From positions 718,501-782,500 of the forward strand of contig JACSYO010002009.1 of assembly GCA_016806645.1 (NCBI GenBank): a stretch of DNA of 64,000 bases. The letters are read 5' to 3'. The number at the start of each line of letters is the position of its first letter. Position 1 is the stretch's first letter. Below are positions 63,980-64,000 of this stretch, in pieces. The notes below the pieces were generated by a model that was given only the letters and a program-made list of their open reading frames with translations, was not told the DNA's origin and did no database searches. The position numbers were made by a program, and so were the translations under genes. The stretch is from Ophiodon elongatus. Taxonomy: Eukaryota; Chordata; Actinopteri; Perciformes; Hexagrammidae.

Positions 63980-64000
63980 AAAGTTCCCACCCTCTCGAGG

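Larger units (their letters stand above)
59989..64000 (+). other. fbxl17: fbxl17 downstream intron (3' end outside the window)
   Basis: The next FBXL17 coding segment, which should continue with LRNLSSLDL-like residues, is not found before the window ends. The intron therefore exceeds 4.0 kb. It contains an imperfect CA/CG stretch near 60489-60516, an A+T-rich segment at about 61010-61400, a short C run near 61411-61422, CT/CA arrays at 62493-62532 and 63613-63667, and a TG array at 63910-63970. Confidence 0.8.

Overview
This window looks like vertebrate, most likely teleost (percomorph-type) nuclear DNA. Three things point that way: a very high density of long dinucleotide microsatellites, several interspersed repeats that I recognise from teleost genomes, and one exon whose translation matches the leucine-rich-repeat region of FBXL17. 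I see no operons, bacterial genes, CRISPR array, tRNA or rRNA genes. The only coding sequence I can support is a 108-bp internal exon of fbxl17 on the + strand at 59881-59988, with a good acceptor (pyrimidine tract then CAG) and a strong donor (GTAAGT). The rest reads as its two flanking introns: at least 59.9 kb upstream and at least 4.0 kb downstream.

Layout. 1-59880 is one intron as far as can be seen. It mixes microsatellites (TG/CA, GA/CT, CTC, CTAT, CACT, TA), two small minisatellites (14-bp unit at 13558-13654, 29-bp unit at 41443-41522), a diverged ~175-bp tandem duplication (49732-50078), two strong hairpins (33741-33817 and 42753-42825), and old non-autonomous mobile elements. The clearest mobile pair is one ~575-bp element present twice in opposite orientation (14862-15450 and 56570-57142). 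A second notable pair is a 44-bp sequence found identically, in inverted orientation, at the edge of two (CT)n/(GA)n arrays 38 kb apart. Between the repeats lie several repeat-free, TAAT-rich blocks of 150-600 bp that look like conserved noncoding elements (about 4.44, 7.15, 25.25, 27.7, 31.0, 39.0, 46.7, 52.1 and 62.7 kb). That is a visual impression, not an alignment. 59989-64000 is the start of the next intron.

Function. FBXL17 is the substrate receptor of an SCF ubiquitin ligase; the exon here encodes one LRR and the start of the next. It is phase 0 at both ends, so skipping it would keep the frame. A ~125-bp CA tract ends about 185 nt before its acceptor on the sense strand, which makes a splicing influence conceivable. 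The many other open frames of 60-214 codons are chance frames, mostly carried by microsatellites read as poly-(TH), (CV), (LS), (RE), P, E or R. I do not find convincing evidence of an undescribed genetic system; the most unusual structures are listed as findings.
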